56,607 nucleotides of DNA from the NCBI GenBank assembly GCA_013215565.1, contig JABSQV010000110.1, forward strand, positions 1-56,607, given 5' to 3'. A model generated the notes under the pieces. That model was not told where the DNA came from. It saw only the letters and a list, made by a program, of their open reading frames with translations, and did no database searches. The translations under genes were made by a program, and so were the position numbers. The DNA is from Myxococcales bacterium (GTDB lineage Bacteria > Myxococcota_A > UBA9160 > SZUA-336). Positions 48,700-56,607 of this stretch are shown here, piece after piece. Each line of letters opens with the position of its first letter. The first letter of the stretch is position 1.

Positions 48700-49196
48700 T
48701 GGAGTCGATCCTCTTCTGGGTGTTTTCCATCGCCGCGATCGGGGGCGCACTCGGAATGGTGGGCACGCTTCGAAACACCGTCTATTCCGCGCTCTGGCTC
48801 GTGGTCTCGATGCTGGCCCTGGCGTGTCTCTTCATCATGTTGAACGCCCAGTTCGTCGGGCTGATCCAGATCATGGTCTATGCGGGCGCGATCGTCGTGC
48901 TCTTTCTCTTCGTCGTGATGTTGCTCAACCTGACCGGCGGTGTGATGGGGGCCGAGGAACAGCCTCTGCTCAAGTTCGTGGGTGTGGCGCTGGCGGTCGC
49001 GGTATCGCTGCAACTCGGATCGATCCTGCTTCGAATCGAGCTTCCCTGGCCCGAGGTCTCACCCGAGTACGGGACCACGGCTGAGATCGGCCGGGCGCTC
49101 TATACCGACTACCTGCTGCCCTTCGAGGTTGCGGGGGTGCTGCTGCTGGCGGCCATCGTGGCGGCGCTGGCGATGGCCAAGCGGGAGCGCGGTTGA
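48699..49196 (+). CDS. nuoJ: NADH-quinone oxidoreductase subunit J
   Basis: A 165-residue membrane subunit with five helices. [42 protein letters not shown] is the signature third and fourth helix pair, with the pi-bulge region [10 protein letters not shown]. The C-terminal helix [24 protein letters not shown] is also typical. It links the antiporter-like subunits to the Q-module. The ATG shares one base with the nuoH stop (TGATG), and the next gene nuoK overlaps its stop in the same way. The upstream open frame lies inside nuoH and is shadow. Confidence 0.94.
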   Translation: MESILFWVFSIAAIGGALGMVGTLRNTVYSALWLVVSMLALACLFIMLNAQFVGLIQIMVYAGAIVVLFLFVVMLLNLTGGVMGAEEQPLLKFVGVALAVAVSLQLGSILLRIELPWPEVSPEYGTTAEIGRALYTDYLLPFEVAGVLLLAAIVAALAMAKRERG

Positions 49197-49501
49197 TGGA
49201 AATTCCAGTCGGACACTACCAGTTCGTGGCCGCCGCCCTGTTCATGATCGGGGTGGTCGGGATGCTGGTCCGGCGGAACGTGATCGTGATGTTCATGTCG
49301 ATCGAACTCATGCTGAATGCCGCGAATCTCTCGTTCGTGGCCTGGAGCCGGCTCTGGGACTCGATCGACGGACAGATCTTCGTCTTTATGGTCATGGTGG
49401 TGGCGGCGGCCGAGGTGGCGGTCGGTCTCGCCATCATCATCAGCCTGATCAGAAACCGAGACAGCGTGAACATCGAAGAAGCGAGCCTGCTTAAGTGGTA
49501 G
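49196..49501 (+). CDS. nuoK: NADH-quinone oxidoreductase subunit K
   Basis: A 101-residue three-helix membrane subunit. The conserved glutamates are in [16 protein letters not shown] (helix 2) and [17 protein letters not shown] (helix 3), both part of the proton path along the membrane arm. The ATG at 49196 overlaps the nuoJ stop by one base; a TTG three bases upstream is also in frame but less likely. nuoL follows after 11 bases. Confidence 0.95.
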   Translation: MEIPVGHYQFVAAALFMIGVVGMLVRRNVIVMFMSIELMLNAANLSFVAWSRLWDSIDGQIFVFMVMVVAAAEVAVGLAIIISLIRNRDSVNIEEASLLKW

Positions 49502-49512
49502 GTGGCGCCTAG

Positions 49513-51552
49513 ATGGAATCCACGAACGAACTGCTGCGCTGGATTCCGCTGCTGCCGCTGGTCGCGGCAGTCGCAAGCGGCCTCTGGCTGCTCTTCCTGC
49601 GCTCCCCGATGCCGCGCGGCGGCGTGATCCTGATCGGCTGCGGCGCTCCGATCGCTTCCTTCCTGCTCTCCATTCAACAGGTGTTCGCGCTCACGCGAGC
49701 CGTTCCGGAAAAGCGCTTCATCGTCGATCGCCTCTACACCTGGATCGGAGCCGACCCGTTCCACGCCGAGCTCTCCTTCCTGTTGGATCCGCTCTCGGCC
49801 GTCATGATCCTGGTCGTGACCGGCGTCGGCTCGTTGATCCACCTCTACTCCGTCGGGTACATGGACGGCGATCACCGGGAGGACCGCGGCTTCCAGCGCT
49901 TCTTCTGCTACATGAACCTGTTCACCTTCTCGATGCTGGTGTTGGTGCTCGGCGACAACCTGGCGGTGCTCTTCGTCGGCTGGGAAGGGGTCGGGCTCTG
50001 CTCCTATCTGCTGATCGGCTTCTGGTTTCTCGACGACCACAATGCCGCTTGCGGGCAGAAGGCCTTCATCGTCAACCGGATCGGCGACTTCGGCTTCCTG
50101 CTCGGCATCTTCCTGATCTTCTGGGCTTTCTGGGACGCGGGACATCCCACGATCCAGTTCTTGTCGATGTCCCAGAACATCGCTGCGCTCGAGGGACGCA
50201 CGCTGGCGCTTCCTGCCTGGCTCTCGTTTCTGCCCGCGTTTCCGGTGTGGAGCCTGCTGACGGTTGCGGGGCTGTGCTTCTTTCTAGGCGCCTGCGGCAA
50301 GTCCGCGCAGCTTCCGCTTCACGTCTGGCTCCCGGATGCGATGGCCGGCCCCACACCGGTCTCGGCCCTGATCCACGCGGCCACCATGGTCACGGCCGGG
50401 GTCTACATGGTGGCCCGGCTCTCCTTCCTCTACTCGCTCACGCCGGTCGCGCTCTCCACTATCGCCTGGGTGGGAGGGCTGACTGCACTCTTCGCGGGAA
50501 CGATTGCGCTCTGCCAGAACGACATCAAGAAGGTCCTGGCCTACTCGACGGTGAGCCAGCTCGGATTCATGTTCCTGGCGGCCGGCGCCATGGCCTACAG
50601 CGCCGCGGTTTTTCACGTCGTGACCCACGCGTTTTTCAAGGCGCTGCTGTTTCTCGGTGCCGGCTCGGTGATCCTCGGCATGCACCACGAACAGGACATT
50701 TCGAAGATGGGCGGGTTGAGCAAGCGCATGCCGTGGACCCGGGCCACCTTCCTCGTAGGGGTGCTCGCGATTTCGGGAGTGGCGCCGCTCTCGGGTTTCT
50801 TCTCGAAGGATCAGATCCTGCTGGGGGCGCACGTGGCGAACCACGTGCCCGGGCAGACCTGGCTCTGGCTGATCTCGGTCGTGACGGTCGCGATCACGGC
50901 CCTCTACATGTTTCGGCTCTACTTCCGCGTCTTTAGCGGTGAGAACCGGGCCCCAGCGCAGATCCGGAGCGGCATTCGAGAGCAGGGGAACTGGGTCGTG
51001 GGGCCGCTCGTGGTGCTGGCGCTGCTCTCCGTGATCGGGGGCGTGTTCGGGATGCCGGACATTTACGGTGAACTCTTCTTCGGGATCCCGGATTCCAATA
51101 GCCTGCTTCACTTCCTCGAGCCCGTCGCAAAATCGGTGGCGTACGACATCTCCCACCTGCGGGAATTTCTGCTGGCGCTGCTGGCGCTCTCTGTGGCGGG
51201 ACTCGGAATTCTCGTGGCCGGAATCCTCTACTACTTCCGCTCCGATCTGCTGGCTCCGATGACGGCTCGCCTCGAGCCGCTCTACCGGCTCGTACTGAAC
51301 AAGTTCTGGGTCGACGAGTTGTACGATCGCGCGATCGTAAGGCCCACGCTGTGGGTGGCCGACCGAGTACTGTTCCGAAGGATCGATGTCGGGCTGATCG
51401 ACGATGTTGCAGTGAACGGAACGGCGCGCCTGGTACGCGCCGTGGCCGACCGTGGCCTCAAGTACGCCCAGAGCGGGTTCACCCAGAGCTATGTGTTCTT
51501 GATGTTGCTCGGTAGCGCGGTGTTGCTCGGCTACCTGGTTGCGGGGCGCTAG
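49513..51552 (+). CDS. nuoL: NADH-quinone oxidoreductase subunit L, antiporter-like
   Basis: A 679-residue membrane subunit, the distal proton pump of complex I, with about 16 helices and the long lateral helix at the C-terminus. Markers are MNLFTFSMLVLVLGDNLAVLFVGWEGVGLCSYLLIGFW with the key Glu in TM5, SAQLPLHVWLPDAMAGPTPVSALIHAATMVTAGVYM with the discontinuous helix and lysine/histidine region, and KVLAYSTVSQLGFMFLA. The C-terminal part (WVDELYDRAIVRPT...) is typical. Operon position K-L-M-N is standard. ATG start 11 bases after nuoK. Confidence 0.96.
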   Translation: MESTNELLRWIPLLPLVAAVASGLWLLFLRSPMPRGGVILIGCGAPIASFLLSIQQVFALTRAVPEKRFIVDRLYTWIGADPFHAELSFLLDPLSAVMILVVTGVGSLIHLYSVGYMDGDHREDRGFQRFFCYMNLFTFSMLVLVLGDNLAVLFVGWEGVGLCSYLLIGFWFLDDHNAACGQKAFIVNRIGDFGFLLGIFLIFWAFWDAGHPTIQFLSMSQNIAALEGRTLALPAWLSFLPAFPVWSLLTVAGLCFFLGACGKSAQLPLHVWLPDAMAGPTPVSALIHAATMVTAGVYMVARLSFLYSLTPVALSTIAWVGGLTALFAGTIALCQNDIKKVLAYSTVSQLGFMFLAAGAMAYSAAVFHVVTHAFFKALLFLGAGSVILGMHHEQDISKMGGLSKRMPWTRATFLVGVLAISGVAPLSGFFSKDQILLGAHVANHVPGQTWLWLISVVTVAITALYMFRLYFRVFSGENRAPAQIRSGIREQGNWVVGPLVVLALLSVIGGVFGMPDIYGELFFGIPDSNSLLHFLEPVAKSVAYDISHLREFLLALLALSVAGLGILVAGILYYFRSDLLAPMTARLEPLYRLVLNKFWVDELYDRAIVRPTLWVADRVLFRRIDVGLIDDVAVNGTARLVRAVADRGLKYAQSGFTQSYVFLMLLGSAVLLGYLVAGR

Positions 51553-51553
51553 C

Positions 51554-53227
51554 GTGTTCGATCTTCAGGAAAACCTGCTTTCCTGGGTGATCTTCCTGCC
51601 GATCGCGGGCATCGGGATCCTGCTTGCGCTCGAGGCGGCCGGCCGGATCTTCATGAGCCGCCGGCTCTCGGATCGCAGTTGGCGCGTGGCCGGGATGGGC
51701 TTTGCGCTCGGAAACTTCGGTCTCTCTCTCATGGTCTGGCAGCGTTTCGATCCGATCGACGGTGGCCTGCAACTCGTCGAGCGGTCAGCCTGGATCCCCG
51801 ATCTGGGCATCCAGTACTACGTGGGTGTCGACGGGATCAGCCTGTTCCTGGTGGTGATGACCGGTTTCCTGCTTCCGGTCACGTTGCTGGCGTCCTGGAC
51901 GGACATCGCTTCGCGCGTGAAGCAGTACGTCTTCTTCATGCTGTGCTTGCAGACCGGCATGATGGGCGCGTTCCTATCGATGAATCTCTTCCTTTTCTAC
52001 CTGTTCTGGGAACTGATGCTGATCCCGATGTACTTCATCATCGGGATCTGGGGAGGGCCGCGGAGGCTCTACGCGACGCTGAAGTTCTTCATCTACACGA
52101 TGGCCGGCAGCCTGCTGATGCTGGTGGGTCTGCTGGTGATCTACTACTTGAACGCGCAGCAGTTCGGGTTCTTGAACTTCGACTACATCGGCTACGGCGG
52201 AGCTTCCGGGATCATCGACACGCTAATCCCGACCGCGGGCGCGCCCTGGTGGCAGACGCAGTTCTGGCTCTTCCTGGTCTTCGGGCTCGCCTTTGCCGTC
52301 AAGGTCCCGATGTTCCCGTTCCACACCTGGCTCCCGGACGCGCACGTCGAGGCCCCCACACCCGGTTCGGCGATCCTCGCGGGGGTCCTGCTCAAGTTCG
52401 GGACCTACGGCTTCATCCGCTTCGCGATGCCGCTCTTCCCCGAGGCTGCAGTGGAACTCTCGGGACTCGTATTCGGTCTTGGCGTCGCCGGGATCATCTA
52501 CGGTGCGCTGGTCGCCATGATTCAGCAGGACATAAAGAAGCTCGTGGCGTATTCGTCCGTCAGCCACCTCGGTTTCGTCATGATCGGGCTCTTTGCGATG
52601 AACCTGCAGGGCCTGGAGGGGGCGCTTCTGCAGATGGTCAATCACGGAATTTCGACGGGCGCGCTCTTCATCCTGATCGGCATGATCTACGAGCGGCGTC
52701 ACGTGCGCGAGATCTCGGAGTTCGGGGGGCTCGCGAAGGTCATGCCCGTATTTGCGACCTTTTTCCTGATCGCGACCTTCAGTTCAATCGGGCTTCCGAT
52801 GCTGAACGGCTTCGTCGGGGAGTTCCTGATCCTGCTCGGGACCTTCGCGGCGGCACCCTGGGTCGCGGTGCTCGCGACCACGGGCGTGATTCTCTCCGCC
52901 GTCTACATGCTCTGGATGTACCGCCGGGTCTTCTTCGGCCCCCTCACGAACGAGGCCAATCGGGGCCTGCTCGATTTGAGTGCGCGCGAAAAGATCGTCG
53001 CGGTTGCACTGACGCTCCCGATGTTCTGGATCGGGATCTATCCGGCTTCGTTCCTGCGGCCGATGGACGCGGCCGTGTCCGAACTGATGCGCACCATGGA
53101 GCAGCGCGGGGCGGACATTGCCTCACACAATGGTGGCCAGTCGGCGCTCGCCTCGCTCCCGGCAGAGACGCCGGGGCGCGTTTCGTGGCTACGTGAACCC
53201 GATGCCTCCGCAGAGGCCGCGGAGTGA
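51554..53227 (+). CDS. nuoM: NADH-quinone oxidoreductase subunit M, antiporter-like
   Basis: A 557-residue membrane proton-pumping subunit. YVGVDGISLFLVVMTGFLLPVTLLASW is the N-terminal signature, FYLFWELMLIPMYFIIGIWGG contains the conserved TM5 Glu, and KVPMFPFHTWLPDAHVEAPTPGSAILAGVLLKFGTYGF the discontinuous helix with Lys. KLVAYSSVSHLGFVMIGLF follows. The GTG at 51554 is chosen as start because it falls right after the nuoL stop and gives a normal N-terminus. The last 4 bases overlap the nuoN start (GTGA at 53224-53227). The C-terminal tail of about 40 residues is hydrophilic. Confidence 0.96.
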   Translation: MFDLQENLLSWVIFLPIAGIGILLALEAAGRIFMSRRLSDRSWRVAGMGFALGNFGLSLMVWQRFDPIDGGLQLVERSAWIPDLGIQYYVGVDGISLFLVVMTGFLLPVTLLASWTDIASRVKQYVFFMLCLQTGMMGAFLSMNLFLFYLFWELMLIPMYFIIGIWGGPRRLYATLKFFIYTMAGSLLMLVGLLVIYYLNAQQFGFLNFDYIGYGGASGIIDTLIPTAGAPWWQTQFWLFLVFGLAFAVKVPMFPFHTWLPDAHVEAPTPGSAILAGVLLKFGTYGFIRFAMPLFPEAAVELSGLVFGLGVAGIIYGALVAMIQQDIKKLVAYSSVSHLGFVMIGLFAMNLQGLEGALLQMVNHGISTGALFILIGMIYERRHVREISEFGGLAKVMPVFATFFLIATFSSIGLPMLNGFVGEFLILLGTFAAAPWVAVLATTGVILSAVYMLWMYRRVFFGPLTNEANRGLLDLSAREKIVAVALTLPMFWIGIYPASFLRPMDAAVSELMRTMEQRGADIASHNGGQSALASLPAETPGRVSWLREPDASAEAAE

Positions 53228-54750
53228 CGGCTCCGGACCTCGACCTGGGTGCGGTCGCACCGCTCTGCGTGGTTGCTGTCGGGGCAGCCTTGATGCCACT
53301 GCTCGACGTGCTGCTGGGCCGCACGAAGACCTTTCTCTCGCGGCCGGTAACGGCGGCCTGGGCCGGTACGGTGATGTCGCTGGCCACGACGGGCGTGTTG
53401 TCGATCGCGCTCGTCATGTGCTTCGACGCGGCTGGAGCCGCGCCGCGGACCTTCAACCGGGATCACCCGATGATTCTGATGGACGGAATGACGAGTTTCC
53501 TGAACATCGTCATCCTGATCGGGTCGCTTCTCACCGCACTGGCCTCCGGCAAGTTCCTGGCCGACCTCGCGATCAACCGAGGCGAGTACTACGCGCTGCT
53601 GCTCGCGGCCGTGCTTGGAATGATGCTCCTGGTAGCGTCGACGAACCTCATGATGCTGTTCGTCGGACTCGAACTCATGAGCATTCCGATCTATGCGATG
53701 GCGGGATTCCGTCGCGACTCCCTGCGCTCGAACGAGTCCGCGCTCAAGTACTTCCTGGTCGGGTCCTTCGCCTCGGGGATCCTGCTGTACGGGACCGCGC
53801 TCATTTACGGAGCGACGGGCACGCTCTCGCTGCTCGAGATCGGGGCCCGATTCGACGTGGACGACCCCGTGCTCCTGATTGGGTCCGGCCTGCTGCTGGT
53901 CGGACTGGCTTTCAAGATCGCGACCGTTCCCTTCCACCAATGGGCGCCCGATGTGTATGAGGGGGCGCCCACCCTGGTCTCGGGCCTGATGGCGACGACC
54001 GTGAAGGTGGCGGCGTTCGGCGCGTTGCTCCGGGTCTTCCAGATGGCCTTCGGTCCGATCGACGACCTGCTCTATCCCGCGCTCTGGGTGATGGCGGTGC
54101 TCACGATGACGGTGGGAAACGTGATGGCGATCATCCAGCAGAACACCAAGCGCATGCTCGCCTACTCGAGCGTCGCCCATACGGGGTACCTGCTCGTCGG
54201 CATCCTGGTCGGGACGCAGGTCGGAATCTCGGCCGTGCTCTTCTACCTGCTTGCCTACACCTTCATGACGCTCGGGGCCTTCGGCGTGGTCGCCGTGCTC
54301 GCCCACGCCGGCCGGGAGCGAGAGCGCATCGCGGATCTCGCCGGGCTCGCGAACTCGCGCATCTTCCTGGCCGCCGTCATGACGATCTGCATGGTCTCGC
54401 TTGCCGGGATCCCGGGAACTGCCGGCTTCATGGGCAAGTTCTACATCTTTCGCGCCGTCGTGGAGCAAGCGATCGCGACCGAGAGTTCGAGCTTGCTCTG
54501 GCTCGCCGTGATCGGAGTGCTCAACAGCGCGATCTCGCTCGTGTACTACCTGCGCGTGCCGATGGTCATGTTCATGCGAGAACCCGAACCCGGCCCGGAG
54601 CCTGACCGCTCCGGGACTTTCGAGGGACTGGTTCTGGCAGTGTGTGCTGCGGCCGTGATCCTGCTCGGCATCTGGCCCGAGGACCTGAACCTGATCCTGA
54701 CCCGCGTCGACGTGCTCCACTGGGCCTCGGTCGCGTCGGCCTCGCCCTAG
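53224..54750 (+). CDS. nuoN: NADH-quinone oxidoreductase subunit N, antiporter-like
   Basis: A 508-residue membrane subunit, the third antiporter-like pump of complex I. LMMLFVGLELMSIPIYAMAGFRRDSLRSNESALKYFLVGSFASGILLYG contains the TM5 Glu and the conserved ESALKYF, and FKIATVPFHQWAPDVYEGAPTLVSGLMATTVKVAAFG the discontinuous helix with the Lys. KRMLAYSSVAHTGYLLVG is also standard. GTG start overlaps the nuoM stop. It is the last gene of the operon; the next gene is convergent, 23 bases away, and no clear terminator hairpin is visible between them. Confidence 0.96.
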   Translation: MTAPDLDLGAVAPLCVVAVGAALMPLLDVLLGRTKTFLSRPVTAAWAGTVMSLATTGVLSIALVMCFDAAGAAPRTFNRDHPMILMDGMTSFLNIVILIGSLLTALASGKFLADLAINRGEYYALLLAAVLGMMLLVASTNLMMLFVGLELMSIPIYAMAGFRRDSLRSNESALKYFLVGSFASGILLYGTALIYGATGTLSLLEIGARFDVDDPVLLIGSGLLLVGLAFKIATVPFHQWAPDVYEGAPTLVSGLMATTVKVAAFGALLRVFQMAFGPIDDLLYPALWVMAVLTMTVGNVMAIIQQNTKRMLAYSSVAHTGYLLVGILVGTQVGISAVLFYLLAYTFMTLGAFGVVAVLAHAGRERERIADLAGLANSRIFLAAVMTICMVSLAGIPGTAGFMGKFYIFRAVVEQAIATESSSLLWLAVIGVLNSAISLVYYLRVPMVMFMREPEPGPEPDRSGTFEGLVLAVCAAAVILLGIWPEDLNLILTRVDVLHWASVASASP

Positions 54751-54773
54751 ACCGCGCGCTTTCCCCGACGAGG

Positions 54774-55904
54774 TCAGCCCTCGAGACAGGGGTAGCTGGC
54801 CAGGACCAGGCTGCCGCCGCGCAGGTCGCCGAGCAGGTCGCTCTCCATGCGGTTCATCACGTACGAGACCGTGAGCCGTGCGTCGAGGTCGATCCAGGCC
54901 AGCGATCCGCCCCAGCCGCCCCAGAAGCAGATCCGTTCGTTGGGACCGAGCGCGAACGTTTCCGACTTGAGCCCGAATCCCATGCCGAAGCGCATCGGCA
55001 CGCCGAGCACCAGGTCGGGTCCGCGGGTCTGCTCCTCGAGGATCCGCTCGGCCCCCTCGGGCGACAGCAGGGTCACGCCGTCTACCGAACCGCCGCACGC
55101 GATCGCCGAGTGAATGCGACCGACGCTGCGCGCGTTGCCGATGCCGCCCGCGGCGGGAATTTCGGCCGCGCGCCAGGCACGCGTACGGGGCTCGGTCGCC
55201 AGCAGTTCGCAGCTTTCGTGGGTGCGGGCCGCGATCGATCCCGGCTCGAACGGCTGATTGCCGGGAAGCGTCCCGGGTGGCACCAGCTCACCGACGCGGC
55301 CGTCATGAACTTGGTCGAGGCCGATGTGAAAGTCGGCGCCGAGCGGCTCTGCGACGTTCTCGCGAAAGAAGTGGCCGATACTCTGGCCCGCCACGCGGCG
55401 CACCAGCTCGCCCTGCAGGAAGCCTTGCGTGAGCGCGTGGTAGCCCGAGACCGTTCCGGGTTCCCACCAGGGCGCCTGCTTTGCGAGCTGCTCCACGATC
55501 GCGTCCCAGTCGTAGAGCAACTTCGCCTCGATCGGCGGATCGAAGCCCGAGAGCCCCGCACTGTGGCTCATCACGTGACGCACCAGCACGCGCTCCTTCC
55601 CGCTCTGGGCGAACTCGGGCCAGTACTCGGCGACCGGGGCCGAGAGATCGAGCTTGCCGCGGTCGGCCAGCATCAGCACGCACAGCGCAGCCATGGTCTT
55701 GGTGGTGGAGTACACGTTCACGATCGTGTCCTCGGCCCAGGCCGGGCCGCCGGGCGCGGCGGCGCCCGCCCAGAGATCTACGACGGGGTCCCCGTCGAGC
55801 GTGACCGCGAGACTCGCACCGAGTTCTTGTCCACGTTCGAAGTTCGAGGCGAAGGCATCGCGTAGCGGGCGGAAGCGTTCTTCGAAGTGGCCGTGAATTT
55901 CCAT
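54774..55904 (-). CDS. Serine hydrolase of the class C beta-lactamase/EstB family
   Basis: A 376-residue beta-lactamase-fold esterase-like protein. The SxxK motif is VYSTTKTMAALCVLMLADRG near residue 66, the second motif is GYHALTQGFLQGELVRRVAG (Tyr-x-x type) near 154, and the C-terminal strand FGMGFGLKSETF...FWGGWGGSLAWIDLDARLTVSYVMNRM matches EstB-like carboxylesterases. The N-terminus (HFEERFRPLRDAFASNF) has no signal peptide, so it is probably cytosolic and not a resistance enzyme. AGGAGG lies 5 bases before the ATG. It sits directly downstream of the relict amidohydrolase tail, suggesting it was once second in an operon. Confidence 0.92.
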   Translation of the reverse strand: MEIHGHFEERFRPLRDAFASNFERGQELGASLAVTLDGDPVVDLWAGAAAPGGPAWAEDTIVNVYSTTKTMAALCVLMLADRGKLDLSAPVAEYWPEFAQSGKERVLVRHVMSHSAGLSGFDPPIEAKLLYDWDAIVEQLAKQAPWWEPGTVSGYHALTQGFLQGELVRRVAGQSIGHFFRENVAEPLGADFHIGLDQVHDGRVGELVPPGTLPGNQPFEPGSIAARTHESCELLATEPRTRAWRAAEIPAAGGIGNARSVGRIHSAIACGGSVDGVTLLSPEGAERILEEQTRGPDLVLGVPMRFGMGFGLKSETFALGPNERICFWGGWGGSLAWIDLDARLTVSYVMNRMESDLLGDLRGGSLVLASYPCLEG

Positions 55905-55918
55905 GCGAGCCTCCTGCG

Positions 55919-56011
55919 TCAGTTGCGCACGACCTGCCCGGGTCGCGCTCCCGTGAGTTCGTCGTCGGACAGAATCAGTTCGCCGTTACAGAGCGTGGCT
56001 CCTCTGCTCGC
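55919..56011 (-). pseudogene. Relict C-terminus of an amidohydrolase (N-acyl-D-amino-acid deacylase type)
   Basis: Thirty sense codons and a TGA stop on the minus strand read ...GATLCNGELILSDDELTGARPGQVVRN. The NGE...TGARPG-V-RN pattern is the usual end of D-aminoacylase/N-acyl-D-amino-acid deacylase amidohydrolases. An in-frame TAG at 56030-56032 closes the frame upstream, and no start or earlier part of the enzyme is present; unrelated intergenic sequence and the VOC gene follow. It therefore looks like the remnant left by a deletion. Its stop lies just before the Shine-Dalgarno of the serine hydrolase, as in an operon. Family assignment is from pattern memory only. Confidence 0.55.
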
Positions 56012-56120
56012 TCCGCGCCGGGTCCGATTCTACCGAAAGGGGGCCGGCCGCGTGCGGGGCCCGGCTCGCGGCCACTTCGGATGCCCGCGGGTGTAGCATC
56101 GGGGTGCAAGGGAGGGTTCG

Positions 56121-56561
56121 ATGTCGGAGAAATCGAACAAGCTCGGCGGGCGAGTGGTTCCGAGCTTCAGGTACCGGGATGCGCCGGGCGCGATCGCCTG
56201 GCTCTGCCGTGCCTTCGGATTCGAAGAGCAACTCGTGGTACCCGGCGAGAACGACACGATCGTGCACGCCCAGTTGCTCCTCGGCAACGACATGATCATG
56301 CTCGGCTCTTCCAACTCCCACGGCGGCAACGCCTACGACAAGGCCGTGAGACCCCCGGACGAACTCGGCGGGCACGTGTCCGGGGGAACCTACATCGTCG
56401 TCGACGATGCAGACGCACACTACGCGCGTTCGCAGGCGGCGGGCGCCGAGGTCCTGATGGAACTCGAGGACGCGGGCTACGGCGGCCGGGGCTACAGTTG
56501 CCGCGATCCCGAGGGACACGTCTGGAGCTTTGGCACCTACGATCCCCGGGTCAGCGACTGA
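56121..56561 (+). CDS. VOC/glyoxalase-superfamily protein (PhnB-like)
   Basis: A 146-residue vicinal-oxygen-chelate protein. It has two babbab modules: GRVVPSFRYRDAPGAIAWLCRAFGFEEQLVVP with IVHAQLLLGNDMIMLGSS, and GGTYIVVDDADAHYARSQAAGAEVLMELEDAGYGGRGYSCRDPEGHVWSFGTY. The last segment, DPEGHVWSFGTY, is typical of PhnB/YdeR-type relatives of unknown reaction. ATG at 56121 with GGGAGGG upstream and TAGCAT further up. It probably stands alone as a transcription unit and is divergent from the amidohydrolase relict. Cytosolic; function unknown. Confidence 0.87.
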   Translation: MSEKSNKLGGRVVPSFRYRDAPGAIAWLCRAFGFEEQLVVPGENDTIVHAQLLLGNDMIMLGSSNSHGGNAYDKAVRPPDELGGHVSGGTYIVVDDADAHYARSQAAGAEVLMELEDAGYGGRGYSCRDPEGHVWSFGTYDPRVSD

Positions 56562-56607
56562 ACCCGGTCGCGCTGCCCGTACGCTAGCCGTCGCGCGGCT
56601 CGATCCG

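Noticed and set aside
53038-55098. A 686-codon minus-strand frame opposite nuoN
   Set aside because: Antisense to nuoM/nuoN with shadow composition; it also conflicts with the serine hydrolase frame.
54774-55904. Beta-lactamase resistance gene
   Set aside because: No signal peptide, and the second motif and overall pattern match EstB-like esterases rather than class C beta-lactamases.
1-56607. Mobile elements, integrases, transposases, phage genes, rRNA or tRNA genes
   Set aside because: None could be recognised on either strand; composition looks even throughout apart from small AT-rich promoter islands.

Overview
The window is a GC-rich bacterial chromosome segment, densely packed with about 50 genes. 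I see no rRNA, tRNA, CRISPR array, insertion sequence or prophage. The gene mix suggests a free-living, aerobic, Gram-negative bacterium of the old 'deltaproteobacterial' kind (Myxococcota, Desulfobacterota or Binatota-like). The clues are a GspA/GspB type II secretion pair, complex I, paired acyl-CoA dehydrogenases, luciferase-like oxidoreductases, an H1-like basic protein and a plant-like cystathionine gamma-synthase. The placement is inference from gene content only.

Layout. 1-2148: end of a gspA/exeA ATPase gene and gspB. 2224-2414: an orphan promoter and hairpin that could mark a small RNA. 2436-5404 (minus): glycosyltransferase, rhomboid protease, luciferase-like protein and NUDIX hydrolase. 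5562-9136 (plus): M3-like peptidase, small alpha/beta hydrolase and sigma-54 activator. 9204-12975: a folate-linked group (CADD-type putative p-aminobenzoate synthase, divergent LysR regulator with an operator-like palindrome, FolB) followed by glutaminyl-tRNA synthetase. 13021-16861: assorted redox enzymes, a DMT exporter and a DUF420-like membrane protein. 16858-26967 (mostly minus): a lipid-catabolism neighbourhood with alkylsulfatase-like hydrolase, FATP-type acyl-CoA synthetase, carboxylesterase, enoyl-CoA hydratase, MDR reductase and two adjacent acyl-CoA dehydrogenases, plus an AcoX-like kinase on the plus strand. 27057-35601: histidine phosphatase, PYROXD2-like flavoprotein, PBP1A, gshB, purC, an H1-like protein and a DNA alkyltransferase. 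35627-43757 (minus): cystathionine gamma-synthase, PHP phosphoesterase, a 1024-residue flippase/hydrolase fusion, nucleoside hydrolase, SHOCT-like lipoprotein and gpsA. 43909-54750 (plus): a tight complex I operon, nuoA-E-F-G-H-J-K-L-M-N, with no nuoB, C, D or I. 54774-56561: beta-lactamase-like serine hydrolase, a relict amidohydrolase tail and a VOC protein.

Most striking points: (i) many genes that head transcription units have a TANNNT -10-like box only 5-11 bases before the start codon and no Shine-Dalgarno sequence, while internal genes have good Shine-Dalgarno sequences or stop/start overlaps; this looks like widespread leaderless transcription. (ii) The CADD homologue keeps every metal ligand and the sacrificial-Tyr/Tyr/Lys set and sits next to folB. 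(iii) The complex I operon lacks exactly the Q-module genes. (iv) A membrane flippase-like domain is fused to an alkaline-phosphatase-superfamily hydrolase that carries Thr where sulfatases carry Cys/Ser. (v) An H1-like protein begins with a duplicated FLYY/FLYF...DKxGDI mini-module.
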